Source: Inia geoffrensis (lineage: Eukaryota > Chordata > Mammalia > Artiodactyla > Iniidae). Taken from it: 64,000 nt of DNA. The DNA lies in contig CM070901.1 of NCBI GenBank assembly GCA_036417435.1, forward strand, positions 63,112,501 through 63,176,500. Direction: 5' to 3'. The notes under the pieces are model-generated. The model was given only the letters and a program-made list of their open reading frames with translations, was not told where the DNA came from and searched no databases. The position numbers and the translations under genes were made by a program. Shown in pieces: positions 34,535 to 49,000 of the stretch. Within the stretch, counting starts at the first letter, position 1, and every line of letters starts with the position of its first letter.

Positions 34535-37500
34535 TTGAGGGCAGGTGTCATTTACAGAGGTGCAATTCTTGTGGGTGTTAAGTGACCCTGAGCACTTTGT
34601 TTAAAGGTGCTTTTGCAGGAGACAGTCACAAGGCTGCGGCATTTCTCCATTCCCAAATCTGGTTACGAGGGCAAAAGAACCTTCCTAGGTATAATATTCC
34701 AACTTGTAAGTTAGAATGGAATGGGCCAGGAGAAACCCCCATGAGTTTATGTCTCATTACTTCATGTTGGTTTTCTTAATTTAATTTTTATTTGTTATCA
34801 CAGCAAATTTGATGACAATGTTTTGTTTGTTCTGGGTGTGCAAGATGTGGTTCTATTACATATAGGCATATTATCTGTTCACCTTCGGATCTGTTTCCCA
34901 TGTGGGTTAGGACACAATGTTGAGTAGTCTTCTCTTGGTGTTCCGTAGGTCTTTGGTGCTCATATATTTCACATGTGTCGGTATACCTCTGTTTCCCGCA
35001 ATATGCTAATTTATCCAGTCCTCAAACCTTTCCATTTGGTGAACCATACGTTTGTTGATCGAATCTTTGATTGCCTTTCTCTGTGAAAAATCTTCACTGG
35101 TATCAATTCTTAGGTAACACCGTTAAGTGATATCATAGGATATGGGTCCTTCGCTTTCTGACTTACTTCATGTTGTGACTACCCCAGACTCATCTGTGCT
35201 GCTGCAAACGGCATGGTTTCATTTTTTTCCTTGGCTACTATTCCATCTGTCCATGTACCAGTTCTTCTTTTTCATTCATCTTTGGATGGACTTTTCGGTA
35301 GCTTCCATGTCTTGCCTATTGTCATACTGTTGCAGGGCAGTTCTGCCTGCCTGTGTCTCTCTAATTGTGTCTTCTTAGGTCATAGGTGCAGGAGTGTGCC
35401 TGCTGAAGCCTATGGTGCCTCAATGGGTACCTGTTAAAGGCAGCTCCATTCTGTTTTCATTAGTGGCTCTTTCCGGTTTAGTCCCACATAGAGATGAGGG
35501 TACATATTTCTCCACAGCCCCTTCAGCATTAACTGTTTGCATAATTTTTGCTGATGGTCATTCTGACCGGTGTGAGCTGATACGTTTTTGACGATTGGAT
35601 TTGCATATCTTTAATATTTCCTAATGATGAGCCTTTTCCATGCCTTTTTTGTTGTTGTTGCTGTTCAAAAGAAAACAACAACAGTGCGTGTAAAATATAC
35701 CTCTTCGAATTGTCTTCTTGAAACCTTGCCCTCTTTTGAAACTTTGGGTCGATTTTCGACCCCAGGATTTTTTTGAAGGCGTCTGTCACTTACAAGTTTG
35801 CAATTGTTGTTAGTATTTAGTGACCATTAGCACTGGGTTGAATGCTGCTGTTGTGGGAAACGGCCGCACGGCGGCAGCGTTTCTCCATTCCCAAACCTTG
35901 TTACTAGGGCCGCAGAGCTTTCCTGGAACTCGTGTTCCTAAGTTGTAACTTAGAATGGAATGTGCCAGGAGAAAAACGCACAAGTTAATGTCTCAGTACA
36001 TCTTCTTCATCGTTATACTTTAATTTTTTAATCAGGGTAATGATTAGAATATTATTTGTTCTAGGTGTACACAATCTGGTTCACTTGTACTATATATATA
36101 TATATATGTATACATACATATATGTATATATATATATATATATGTATACATACATATATGTATATATATATATATATAAACATATGTATGTATTCATGTA
36201 CAGATCCTCTTCCAATATAAATTAATACAGTGTTCAGAGGACCTCCCTTTGTATATGGTCAGTCTTTTATATGTACGTATTTCATATGTATTTGTATTCG
36301 TTTGGCAACCCTAACCTTAATTTGCCCATTGCTCCCACCTTTCGTTTTAGATAATCATAGTTGTTTTCTAACTGTGTGGCTTTCTCTGTGGAAATAAGTT
36401 CATTTGTACCAGTTGTTAGGTGACACCCAGAAGTGATATCATAAGATATTTGTCTTTTGCTTTCCGACTAAATTTGTGTTCTGTGACTATCTCTCGGATC
36501 ATGTATGGTGCTGCAAAGAGCAGCGTTTCATTGTTTTCCACGGCTGAGATTCCATTGTGTACATGGAGCACTTCTTCTTTGTCCATTCATGTGTTGATGG
36601 CCATTTTGGTTGCTTCCATGTCTTGGCTTTTGTGAATATTGCTGCAGTGCACCTTTGCCAGCCTGTGTCTTCTCGACTCTGGTCTGCTCAGGTGAAAGGC
36701 CCAGCGGCGGGCCTGCTGGATTGAATGGGACCTCAATTTTTACTTTGAAACACAGTTCCTTTGTGTTCTCATTATTGGCTCTTACGACTTTAGACCTCAA
36801 CAGCAGCTAGAGGGTACACAGTTCTCCAAAACCTCTTCAGCATTGATTGCAGACTTTTTGATTACGGTCATTCGAGTGGTGTGTGTTGAAGCCATTTCAT
36901 ACATTAGATTGACATGAGTCTGATAATTCCTGATGTTGAACTTTTATCCATTTCCCTTTTTATTTGTAAAGAGTGTGTAAAACTGACCTCTCGTACGATC
37001 TTCTTGAAAACTTTGACTCTCTTTTAAGTTTTTTGGCCACTCCTTACCTCAGAACATTTTTTTGAGGGCAGGTGTCCTTTACAGCCCTGAGTCCTTGTGA
37101 GTATTAAGTGACCATTAGACGTGGTTTAAAGCCGCTCTTGCGGGAAACGGCTACAAGGCGGCAAAGTTTCTCCATTTACATCTCGGGGCATTTGGGCAAC
37201 AGAGCCTTCCTGGAAATCGTGTTAGTAGGCTGTAAATTAGAGTGGAATGTGCCAAGGCAAACGCCTAACAGCTTATATCTCCTTACTTCTTGTCTGTTTT
37301 TTAAATGAATTTTCCTTTTTCCTCAGAGCAAATTAGATAAAAATGTTGTGTATGTTCTAGGTGTACAGAGTCTGGTTCATTATACCTATGTATCAATCTA
37401 TTCATCTTTGCCTCCTTACCCTAGACGTTATTACAGAATGTTGAGTGGACCTCTCTTGGTATTCCATAGGTCTTTGGTGATTATATATTTCATATGTATT

Positions 37501-40319
37501 CGTATAGGTCTGACACCCCCATATCCTAATTTATCCATTCCTCCCACCTTTCCGTTTGGTTAAACATAATCTTGATTTCTTAATCCATGAGTGTCCTTTT
37601 CTTCGAAATAAGTTCATGGGTGTGATATCTTAGGTAACACGTATAAGTGATATCATAGGATGTCTTTGTTTCGGTTTCTTTCTCCTTCAAGGTGTGTGAT
37701 TGTCTCTAGGCCCTTCTATGGTGGTGCAAACAGCACTGTTTCAAGCTTTTCCATGGCTAATATTCCACTGTGTACGTGGACCAGGTTTTCTTGGTGCATT
37801 CATCTGTTGATGGATATTTTGGTTGCTTCCAAGGCTTGGCTGCGGTCAATATTACTGCAGTGTGGGATTGCCAGCCTGTGTCTTTTGGATTCTGGTCTTC
37901 TCAGGTGATAGGCACAGCAGTGGGTCTACCAGATCATATGGTAACTCAATTTTTACCTTGAAACGCATGTTCTTTCTCTTCTAACGACTGGCTGTTACCA
38001 GTTTACATCCCACCAGCAGCTACAGGGTACACAGAGTTCTCTAAAACCCCTTCAGCGTGTATGGTTTGTGGACTGTTTGGCTGATGATCATTCTGACTGT
38101 TGTGAGGTGAACGTTTTCATAGATTGGATTTGCGTGTCTTTATTAATTTCTGATGTTCAGCATTTTTCCGTGCCCTCTCTTTGGTTAAAGAAAAAACAAG
38201 AGAAGAAAAGACAAAATGTGTGTAAAATATGCCTCTTGAAATTGTCTTCTCGAAAGGTTGCCTCTTTTGAATTTTTTGGTCGATTTTCGACCCCAGAACT
38301 TTTTTTGAGGACAGGTGTGATTTACAGGCCTGCAATTCAGGCGAATTTTAACTGACCATTAGCACTGGGTTTAAGACTGCTGTTGGAGGAAGGCCAAAAT
38401 GCTGCAGGATTTCTCCGTTCTCAAACCTGCTTACCAGGTCAACAGAGCCTTCCTGGAAGCTGTGTTCCAAGGTTGGAAGTTCGAATGGCGTGAGCCAGGA
38501 AGGACCCCCATAATTTTATGCCCCATTATTTCTTGTTTGTTTTTTTCATATAATTTTAATCTTTTATGACAGCAAATTTGATTGTCATGTTTGCTTTGTT
38601 CTAGGTGTGCAAGATGTGTTTCTTTTTTACACCGAGACATACATGTATTCATCTTGGGATCCATTTGCCATGGAGGTTATGACACAGTGTTGAGTAGTCT
38701 TCTCTTGCAATTCTGTAGGTCTTTGGTGATTATATATTTCACGTGTGTTTGTATATCTCTGTCAACCCCAATATCCTAATATATCCAATCTTTACGACTT
38801 TCCAATTGGTGAACCGTAAGTTTGTTTAATACATCTGTGATTCCTGTTACCTGTGGAAATATCTTCATTGGTATCCATTTCTAGGTAACACCTATAATTG
38901 ATATGATAGGATATGTGTCTTTCGCTTTGTGACTTACTTCAAGTTGCGTGATTACGTCCAGAGTCATCTAGGGTTCTGCAAACGGCATTGTTTCATGTTT
39001 TCTCCGTGGCTCCTATTCCATCTGTACACGTGCCATTTCTTCTTAGTCCATTCGTCTCTTGATGGACGTTTTGGTTGTTTCCATGTCTTGGAGATTGTAA
39101 TACTGCTACAGAGCAGTTTTGCCTGAATGTGTCATTCTGTTTGTCTTCCTAGGTTATAGGCCAAGGAGTGGGCCTGCGGGATCATACGGTATCGCAGTGT
39201 TTACCTTTTAAAGGCTGCTCCGTTCTGTTTTCATTAGTGGCACTTACCAGTTGACGAGCCACTTAAAGGTGAGAGTGCATTTCCTCACAACCTCTTCAGC
39301 ATTTATTCTTTGTATTTCTTTGCTGAGGGTCATTCTGACTGGTGTGAGCTGATACCCTTTTGGGGCTGGATTTGCATATATCTAATACTTCCTTCTCTTG
39401 AGCTTCTAGCCATGCATATTTTATTGTTTTCTTAAAGAGTGAGTACAGCTTCCCTCTTCACATAGTTTCTTGAAGTATGCGGCATATTTTGAATTTATTT
39501 TGCCATGACCACGCTCAACACATTTTGTGGGCAGGTGTCATTTATAGTCCTGCAGTCCTTGTGAATATGAAGTGACCTTCAGCACAGGTTGTCAAACTGC
39601 TGTTGCGGCAAACGGCCACAGGGCGGCAGCATTTCTACATTCCCTACTCTGGTTACTAGGGAAACAGTACCTTTGGGGAAGTAGTGTTCCTTTGTTGTAA
39701 ATTAGAGTGGAATGTGCCCGGATACACACACAAAGCTACTGTCTCCTTAGTTATGTTTGTGTTTTATATTGAATGTATAGTTTTCTTCGGAGTAATACTC
39801 CATTGTGCACACGGACCACTTCTGTATCGTGCATTCATCGGTTGATGGACATTTTGGTTGTTCCAAGTCTTGGCTAGGGTAAATAGTGCTGCAGTGTAGG
39901 ATTGTCAGCCTGTGTCTTTTTGATTCTGCTCTTCTCAGGTGATAGAGCCAGTAGTGAGCTACCAGATCATATGGTAGCTCAATTTTTACCCTTAAACGCA
40001 CCTCCTTTATGTTCTCACTACTGGCTGCTACTATTTGACTTCCCACCAGCAGCTAGAGGGTACACAGTCCTCTGAAACCCCTTGAGCATTTATTGTGTAG
40101 AGATTGTTTTGCTGATGATCATTCTGTTGTCAGGTAAACGTTTGTGTAGATTGAATTTGCATGTGTTTCGTAATTTCTGGTGTCGAGCGTCTTCCTTTTT
40201 TGTGAAACCAAAAAACATCAGAAAGAAAAAAATGTGGCTTAAATATACTCTTGAAACTGTCTTCTTGAAAGGTTGCCCTGTTTTGAATTTTTTCGTCGAT
40301 ATTCGAACCCAGGATTTTT
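34535..40319 (+). repeat. HOR copy 7 (5785 bp), longest copy
   Basis: Monomers start at 34535, 35773, 37062, 38305 and 39525. The extra 28 bp lie wholly in the M2 TA tract, where the gtatacatacatatatg element is present twice. It has the B haplotype: gcgtctgtc at the M1/M2 joint, aaccgtaag and tttacgac in M4 (with copies 9 and 10), and gctcatatatt in M1 (with copy 8). M5 has both cctctgaaacc and cagaaag. Confidence 0.95.
36091..36178 (+). repeat. TA microsatellite, copy 7 (88 bp, internal duplication)
   Basis: The gtatacatacatatatg element occurs twice, each time followed by a TA run, so a block of about 30 bp was duplicated. This explains the whole +28 bp of the copy. It also opens a meaningless Tyr/Ile-rich forward frame. 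Confidence 0.9.
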
Positions 40320-43300
40320 TTGAGGGCAGGTGTCATTTACAGAGGTGCAATTCTTGTGGGTGTTAAGTGACCCTGAGCACTTTGTTTAAAGGTGCTTTTG
40401 CAGGAGACAGTCACAAGGCTGCGGCATTTCTCCATTCCCAAATCTGGTTACGAGGGCAAAAGAACCTTCCTAGGTATAATATTCCAACTTGTAAGTTAGA
40501 ATGGAATGGGCCAGGAGAAACCCCCATGAGTTTATGTCTCATTACTTCATGTTGGTTTTCTTAATTTAATTTTTATTTGTTATCACAGCAAATTTGATGA
40601 CAATGTTTTGTTTGTTCTGGGTGTGCAAGATGTGGTTCTATTACATATAGGCATATTATCTGTTCACCTTCGGATCTGTTTCCCATGTGGGTTAGGACAC
40701 AATGTTGAGTAGTCTTCTCTTGGTGTTCCGTAGGTCTTTGGTGCTCATATATTTCACATGTGTCGGTATACCTCTGTTTCCCGCAATATGCTAATTCATC
40801 CAGTCCTCAAACCTTTCCATTTGGTGAACCATACGTTTGTTGATCGAATCTTTGATTGCCTTTCTCTGTGAAAAATCTTCACTGGTATCAATTCTTAGGT
40901 AACACCGTTAAGTGATATCATAGGATATGGGTCCTTCGCTTTCTGACTTACTTCATGTTGTGACTAGCCCAGACTCATCTGTGCTGCTGCAAACGGCATG
41001 GTTTCATTTTTTTCCTTGGCTACTATTCCATCTGTCCATGTACCAGTTCTTCTTTTTCATTCATCTTTGGATGGACTTTTCGGTAGCTTCCATGTCTTGC
41101 CTATTGTCATACTGTTGCAGGGCAGTTCTGCCTGCCTGTGTCTCTCTAATTGTGTCTTCTTAGGTCATAGGTGCAGGAGTGTGCCTGCTGAAGCCTATGG
41201 TGCCTCAATGGGTACCTGTTAAAGGCAGCTCCATTCTGTTTTCATTAGTGGCTCTTTCCGGTTTAGTCCCACATAGAGATGAGGGTACATATTTCTCCAC
41301 AGCCCCTTCAGCATTAACTGTTTGCATAATTTTTGCTGATGGTCATTCTGACCGGTGTGAGCTGATACGTTTTTGACGATTGGATTTGCATATCTTTAAT
41401 ATTTCCTAATGATGAGCCTTTTCCATGCCTTTTTTGTTGTTGTTGCTGTTCAAAAGAAAACAACAACAGTGCGTGTAAAATATACCTCTTCGAATTGTCT
41501 TCTTGAAACCTTGCCCTCTTTTGAAACTTTGGGTCGATTTTCGACCCCAGGATTTTTTTGAAGGCGTGTGTCACTTACAAGTTTGCAATTGTTGTTAGTA
41601 TTTAGTGACCATTAGCACTGGGTTGAATGCTGCTGTTGTGGGAAACGGCCGCACGGCGGCAGCGTTTCTCCATTCCCAAACCTTGTTACTAGGGCCGCAG
41701 AGCTTTCCTGGAACTCGTGTTCCTAAGTTGTAACTTAGAATGGAATGTGCCAGGAGAAAAACGCACAAGTTAATGTCTCAGTACATCTTCTTCATCGTTA
41801 TACTTTAATTTTTTAATCAGGGTAATGATTAGAATATTATTTGTTCTAGGTGTACACAATCTGGTTCACTTGTACTATATATATATATATATGTATACAT
41901 ACATATATGTATATATATATATATATATATAAACATATGTATGTATTCATGTACAGATCCTCTTCCAATATAAATTAATACAGTGTTCAGAGGACCTCCC
42001 TTTGTATATGGTCAGTCTTTTATATGTACGTATTTCATATGTATTTGTATTCGTTTGGCAACCCTAACCTTAATTTGCCCATTGCTCCCACCTTTCGTTT
42101 TAGATAATCATAGTTGTTTCCTAACTGTGTGGCTTTCTCTGTGGAAATAAGTTCATTTGTACCAGTTGTTAGGTGACACCCAGAAGTGATATCATAAGAT
42201 ATTTGTCTTTTGCTTTCCGACTAAATTTGTGTTCTGTGACTATCTCTCGGATCATGTATGGTGCTGCAAAGAGCAGCGTTTCATTGTTTTCCACGGCTGA
42301 GATTCCATTGTGTACATGGAGCACTTCTTCTTTGTCCATTCATGTGTTGATGGCCATTTTGGTTGCTTCCATGTCTTGGCTTTTGTGAATATTGCTGCAG
42401 TGCACCTTTGCCAGCCTGTGTCTTCTCGACTCTGGTCTGCTCAGGTGAAAGGCCCAGCGGCGGGCCTGCTGGATTGAATGGGACCTCAATTTTTACTTTG
42501 AAACACAGTTCCTTTGTGTTCTCATTATTGGCTCTTACGACTTTAGACCTCAACAGCAGCTAGAGGGTACACAGTTCTCCAAAACCTCTTCAGCATTGAT
42601 TGCAGACTTTTTGATTACGGTCATTCGAGTGGTGTGTGTTGAAGCCATTTCATACATTAGATTGACATGAGTCTGATAATTCCTGATGTTGAACTTTTAT
42701 CCATTTCCCTTTTTATTTGTAAAGAGTGTGTAAAACTGACCTCTCGTACGATCTTCTTGAAAACTTTGACTCTCTTTTAAGTTTTTTGGCCACTCCTTAC
42801 CTCAGAACATTTTTTTGAGGGCAGGTGTCCTTTACAGCCCTGAGTCCTTGTGAGTATTAAGTGACCATTAGACGTGGTTTAAAGCCGCTCTTGCGGGAAA
42901 CGGCTACAAGGCGGCAAAGTTTCTCCATTTACATCTCGGGGCATTTGGGCAACAGAGCCTTCCTGGAAATCGTGTTAGTAGGCTGTAAATTAGAGTGGAA
43001 TGTGCCAAGGCAAACGCCTAACAGCTTATATCTCCTTACTTCTTGTCTGTTTTTTAAATGAATTTTCCTTTTTCCTCAGAGCAAATTAGATAAAAATGTT
43101 GTGTATGTTCTAGGTGTACAGAGTCTGGTTCATTATACCTATGTATCAATCTATTCATCTTTGCCTCCTTACCCTAGACGTTATTACAGAATGTTGAGTG
43201 GACCTCTCTTGGTATTCCATAGGTCTTTGGTGATTATATATTTCATATGTATTCGTATAGGTCTGACACCCCCATATCCTAATTTATCCATTCCTCCCAC

Positions 43301-46072
43301 CTTTCCGTTTGGTTAAACATAATCTTGATTTCTTAATCCATGAGTGTCCTTTTCTTCGAAATAAATTCATGGGTGTGATATCTTAGGTAACACGTATAAG
43401 TGATATCATAGGATGTCTTTGTTTCGGTTTCTTTCTCCTTCAAGGTGTGTGATTGTCTCTAGGCCCTTCTATGGTGGTGCAAACAGCACTGTTTCAAGCT
43501 TTTCCATGGCTAATATTCCACTGTGTACGTGGACCAGGTTTTCTTGGTGCATTCATCTGTTGATGGATATTTTGGTTGCTTCCAAGGCTTGGCTGCGGTC
43601 AATATTACTGCAGTGTGGGATTGCCAGCCTGTGTCTTTTGGATTCTGGTCTTCTCAGGTGATAGGCACAGCAGTGGGTCTACCAGATCATATGGTAACTC
43701 AATTTTTACCTTGAAACGCATGTTCTTTCTCTTCTAACGACTGGCTGTTACCAGTTTACATCCCACCAGCAGCTACAGGGTACACAGAGTTCTCTAAAAC
43801 CCCTTCAGCGTGTATGGTTTGTGGACTGTTTGGCTGATGATCATTCTGACTGTTGTGAGGTGAACGTTTTCATAGATTGGATTTGCGTGTCTTTATTAAT
43901 TTCTGATGTTCAGCATTTTTCCGTGCCCTCTCTTTGGTTAAAGAAAAAACAAGAGAAGAAAAGACAAAATGTGTGTAAAATATGCCTCTTGAAATTGTCT
44001 TCTCGAAAGGTTGCCTCTTTTGAATTTTTTGGTCGATTTTCGACCCCAGAACTTTTTTTGAGGACAGGTGTGATTTACAGGCCTGCAATTCAGGCGAATT
44101 TTAACTGACCATTAGCACTGGGTTTAAGACTGCTGTTGGAGGAAGGCCAAAATGCTGCAGGATTTCTCCGTTCTCAAACCTGCTTACCAGGTCAACAGAG
44201 CCTTCCTGGAAGCTGTGTTCCAAGGTTGGAAGTTCGAATGGCGTGAGCCAGGAAGGACCCCCATAATTTTATGCCCCATTATTTCTTGTTTGTTTTTTTC
44301 ATATAATTTTAATCTTTTATGACAGCAAATTTGATTGTCATGTTTGCTTTGTTCTAGGTGTGCAAGATGTGTTTCTTTTTTACACCGAGACATACATGTA
44401 TTCATCTTGGGATCCATTTGCCATGGAGGTTATGACACAGTGTTGAGTAGTCTTCTCTTGCAATTCTGGAGGTCTTTGGTGATTATATATTTCACGTGTG
44501 TTTGTATATCTCTGTCAACCCCAATATCCTAATATATCCAATCTTTACAACTTTCCAATTGGTGAACCATAAGTTTGTTTAATACATCTGTGATTCCTGT
44601 TACCTGTGGAAATATCTTCATTGGTATCCATTTCTAGGTAACACCTATAATTGATATGATAGGATATGTGTCTTTCGCTTTGTGACTTACTTTAAGTTGC
44701 GTGATTACGTCCAGAGTCATCTAGGGTTCTGCAAACGGCATTGTTTCATGTTTTCTCCGTGGCTCCTATTCCATCTGTACACGTGCCATTTCTTCTTAGT
44801 CCATTCGTCTCTTGATGGACGTTTTGGTTGTTTCCATGTCTTGGAGATTGTAATACTGCTACAGAGCAGTTTTGCCTGAATGTGTCATTCTGTTTGTCTT
44901 CCTAGGTTATAGGCCAAGGAGTGGGCCTGCGGGATCATACGGTATCGCAGTGTTTACCTTTTAAAGGCTGCTCCGTTCTGTTTTCATTAGTGGCACTTAC
45001 CAGTTGACGAGCCACTTAAAGGTGAGAGTGCATTTCCTCACAACCTCTTCAGCATTTATTCTTTGTATTTCTTTGCTGAGGGTCATTCTGACTGGTGTGA
45101 GCTGATACCCTTTTGGGGCTGGATTTGCATATATCTAATACTTCCTTCTCTTGAGCTTCTAGCCATGCATATTTTATTGTTTTCTTAAAGAGTGAGTACA
45201 GCTTCCCTCTTCACATAGTTTCTTGAAGTATGCGGCATATTTTGAATTTATTTTGCCATGACCACGCTCAACACATTTTGTGGGCAGGTGTCATTTATAG
45301 TCCTGCAGTCCTTGTGAATATGAAGTGACCTTCAGCACAGGTTGTCAAACTGCTGTTGCGGCAAACGGCCACAGGGCGGCAGCATTTCTACATTCCCTAC
45401 TCTGGTTACTAGGGAAACAGTACCTTTGGGGAAGTAGTGTTCCTTTGTTGTAAATTAGAGTGGAATGTGCCCGGATACACACACAAAGCTACTGTCTCCT
45501 TAGTTATGTTTGTGTTTTATATTGAATGTATAGTTTTCTTCGGAGTAATACTCCATTGTGCACACGGACCACTTCTGTATCGTGCATTCATCGGTTGATG
45601 GACATTTTGGTTGTTCCAAGTCTTGGCTAGGGTAAATAGTGCTGCAGTGTAGGATTGTCAGCCTGTGTCTTTTTGATTCTGCTCTTCTCAGGTGATAGAG
45701 CCAGTAGTGAGCTACCAGATCATATGGTAGCTCAATTTTTACCCTTAAACGCACCTCCTTTATGTTCTCACTACTGGCTGCTACTATTTGACTTCCCACC
45801 AGCAGCTAGAGGGTACACAGTCCTCGGAAACCCCTTGAGCATTTATTGTGTAGAGATTGTTTTGCTGATGATCATTCTGTTGTCAGGTAAACGTTTGTGT
45901 AGATTGAATTTGCATGTGTTTCGTAATTTCTGGTGTCGAGCGTCTTCCTTTTTTGTGAAACCAAAAAACATCATAAAGAAAAAAATGTGGCTTAAATATA
46001 CTCTTGAAACTGTCTTCTTGAAAGGTTGCCCTGTTTTGAATTTTTTCGTCGATATTCGAACCCAGGATTTTT
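40320..46072 (+). repeat. HOR copy 8 (5753 bp)
   Basis: Monomers start at 40320, 41558, 42815, 44058 and 45278. It has a B haplotype background but with gcgtgtgtc at the M1/M2 joint, actagccc in M1 (with copy 5) and ctggagg in M4 (with copy 1). Private changes include ctaattcatcc near 40797, agttgtttcc near 42119, aataaattcatgg near 43364 and cttactttaag near 44692. Confidence 0.95.
41876..41931 (+). repeat. TA microsatellite, copy 8 (56 bp)
   Basis: Single central element with a pure right-hand TA run, then aaacatatgtatg. Confidence 0.9.
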
Positions 46073-49000
46073 TTGAGGGCAGGTGTCATTTACAGAGGTG
46101 CAATTCTTGTGGGTGTTAAGTGACCCTGAGCACTTTGTTTAAAGGTGCTTTTGCAGGAGACAGTCACAAGGCTGCGGCATTTCTCCATTCCCAAATCTGG
46201 TTACGAGGGCAAAAGAACCTTCCTAGGTATAATATTCCAACTTGTAAGTTAGAATGGAATGGGCCAGGAGAAACCCCCATGAGTTTATGTCTCATTACTT
46301 CATGTTGGTTTTCTTAATTTAATTTTTATTTGTTATCACAGCAAATTTGATGACAATGTTTTGTTTGTTCTGGGTGTGCAAGATGTGGTTCTATTACATA
46401 TAGGCATATTATCTGTTCACCTTCGGATCTGTTTCCCATGTGGGTTAGGACACAATGTTGAGTAGTCTTCTCTTGGTGTTCCGTAGGTCTTTGGTGCTTA
46501 TATATTTCACATGTGTCGGTATACCTCTGTTTCCCGCAATATGCTAATTTATCCAGTCCTCAAACCTTTCCATTTGGTGAACCATACGTTTGTTGATCGA
46601 ATCTTTGATTGCCTTTCTCTGTGAAAAATCTTCACTGGTATCAATTCTTAGGTAACACCGTTAAGTGTTATCATAGGATATGGGTCCTTCGCTTTCTGAC
46701 TTACTTCATGTTGTGACTACCCCAGACTCATCTGTGCTGCTGCAAACGGCATGGTTTCATTTTTTTCCTTGGCTACTATTCCATCTGTCCATGTACCAGT
46801 TCTTCTTTTTCATTCATCTTTGGATGGACTTTTCGGTAGCTTCCATGTCTTGCCTATTGTCATACTGTTGCAGGGCAGTTCTGCCTGCCTGTGTCTCTCT
46901 AATTATGTCTTCTTAGGTCATAGGTGCAGGAGTGTGCCTGCTGAAGCCTATGGTGCCTCAATGGGTACCTGTTAAAGGCAGCTCCATTCTGTTTTCATTA
47001 GTGGCTCTTTCCGGTTTAGTCCCACATAGAGATGAGGGTACATATTTCTCCACAGCCCCTTCAGCATTAACTGTTTGCATAATTTTTGCTGATGGTCATT
47101 CTGACCGGTGTGAGCTGATACGTTTTTGACGATTGGATTTGCATATCTTTAATATTTCCTAATGATGAGCCTTTTCCATGCCTTTTTTGTTGTTGTTGCT
47201 GTTCAAAAGAAAACAACAACAGTGCGTGTAAAATATACCTCTTCGAATTGTCTTCTTGAAACCTTGCCCTCTTTTGAAACTTTGGGTCGATTTTCGACCC
47301 CAGGATTTTTTTGAAGGCGTCTGTCACTTACAAGTTTGCAATTGTTGTTAGTATTTAGTGACCATTAGCACTGGGTTGAATGCTGCTGTTGTGGGAAACG
47401 GCCGCACGGCGGCAGCGTTTCTCCATTCCCAAACCTTGTTACTAGGGCCGCAGAGCTTTCCTGGAACTCGTGTTCCTAAGTTGTAACTTAGAATGGAATG
47501 TGCCAGGAGAAAAACGCACAAGTTAATGTCTCAGTACATCTTCTTCATCGTTATACTTTAATTTTTTAATCAGGGTAATGATTAGAATATTATTTGTTCT
47601 AGGTGTACACAATCTGGTTCACTTGTACTATATATATATATATATATGTATACATACATATATGTATATATATATATATATATATAAACATATGTATGTA
47701 TTCATGTACAGATCCTCTTCCAATATAAATTAATACAGTGTTCAGAGGACCTCCCTTTGTATATGGTCAGTCTTTTATATGTACGTATTTCATATGTATT
47801 TGTATTCGTTTGGCAACCCTAACCTTAATTTGCCCATTGCTCCCACCTTTCGTTTTAGATAATCATAGTTGTTTTCTAACTGTGTGGCTTTCTCTGTGGA
47901 AATAAGTTCATTTGTACCAGTTGTTAGGTGACACCCAGAAGTGATATCATAAGATATTTGTCTTTTGCTTTCCGACTAAATTTGTGTTCTGTGACTATCT
48001 CTCGGATCATGTATGGTGCTGCAAAGAGCAGCGTTTCATTGTTTTCCACGGCTGAGATTCCATTGTGTACATGGAGCACTTCTTCTTTGTCCATTCATGT
48101 GTTGATGGCCATTTTGGTTGCTTCCATGTCTTGGCTTTTGTGAATATTGCTGCAGTGCACCTTTGCCAGCCTGTGTCTTCTCGACTCTGGTCTGCTCAGG
48201 TGAAAGGCCCAGCGGCGGGCCTGCTGGATTGAATGGGACCTCAATTTTTACTTTGAAACACAGTTCCTTTGTGTTCTCATTATTGGCTCTTACGACTTTA
48301 GACCTCAACAGCAGCTAGAGGGTACACAGTTCTCCAAAACCTCTTCAGCATTGATTGCAGACTTTTTGATTACGGTCATTCGAGTGGTGTGTGTTGAAGC
48401 CATTTCATACATTAGATTGACATGAGTCTGATAATTCCTGATGTTGAACTTTTATCCATTTCCCTTTTTATTTGTAAAGAGTGTGTAAAACTGACCTCTC
48501 GTACGATCTTCTTGAAAACTTTGACTCTCTTTTAAGTTTTTTGGCCACTCCTTACCTCAGAACATTTTTTTGAGGGCAGGTGTCCTTTACAGCCCTGAGT
48601 CCTTGTGAGTATTAAGTGACCATTAGACGTGGTTTAAAGCCGCTCTTGCGGGAAACGGCTACAAGGCGGCAAAGTTTCTCCATTTACATCTCGGGGCATT
48701 TGGGCAACAAAGCCTTCCTGGAAATCGTGTTAGTAGGCTGTAAATTAGAGTGGAATGTGCCAAGGCAAACGCCTAACAGCTTATATCTCCTTACTTCTTG
48801 TCTGTTTTTTAAATGAATTTTCCTTTTTCCTCAGAGCAAATTAGATAAAAATGTTGTGTATGTTCTAGGTGTACAGAGTCTGGTTCATTATACCTATGTA
48901 TCAATCTATTCATCTTTGCCTCCTTACCCTAGACGTTATTACAGAATGTTGAGTGGACCTCTCTTGGTATTCCATAGGTCTTTGGTGATTATATATTTCA

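Noticed and set aside
36040..36225. 61-codon Tyr/Ile-rich frame
   Set aside because: It is translation of the expanded TA microsatellite in copy 7.
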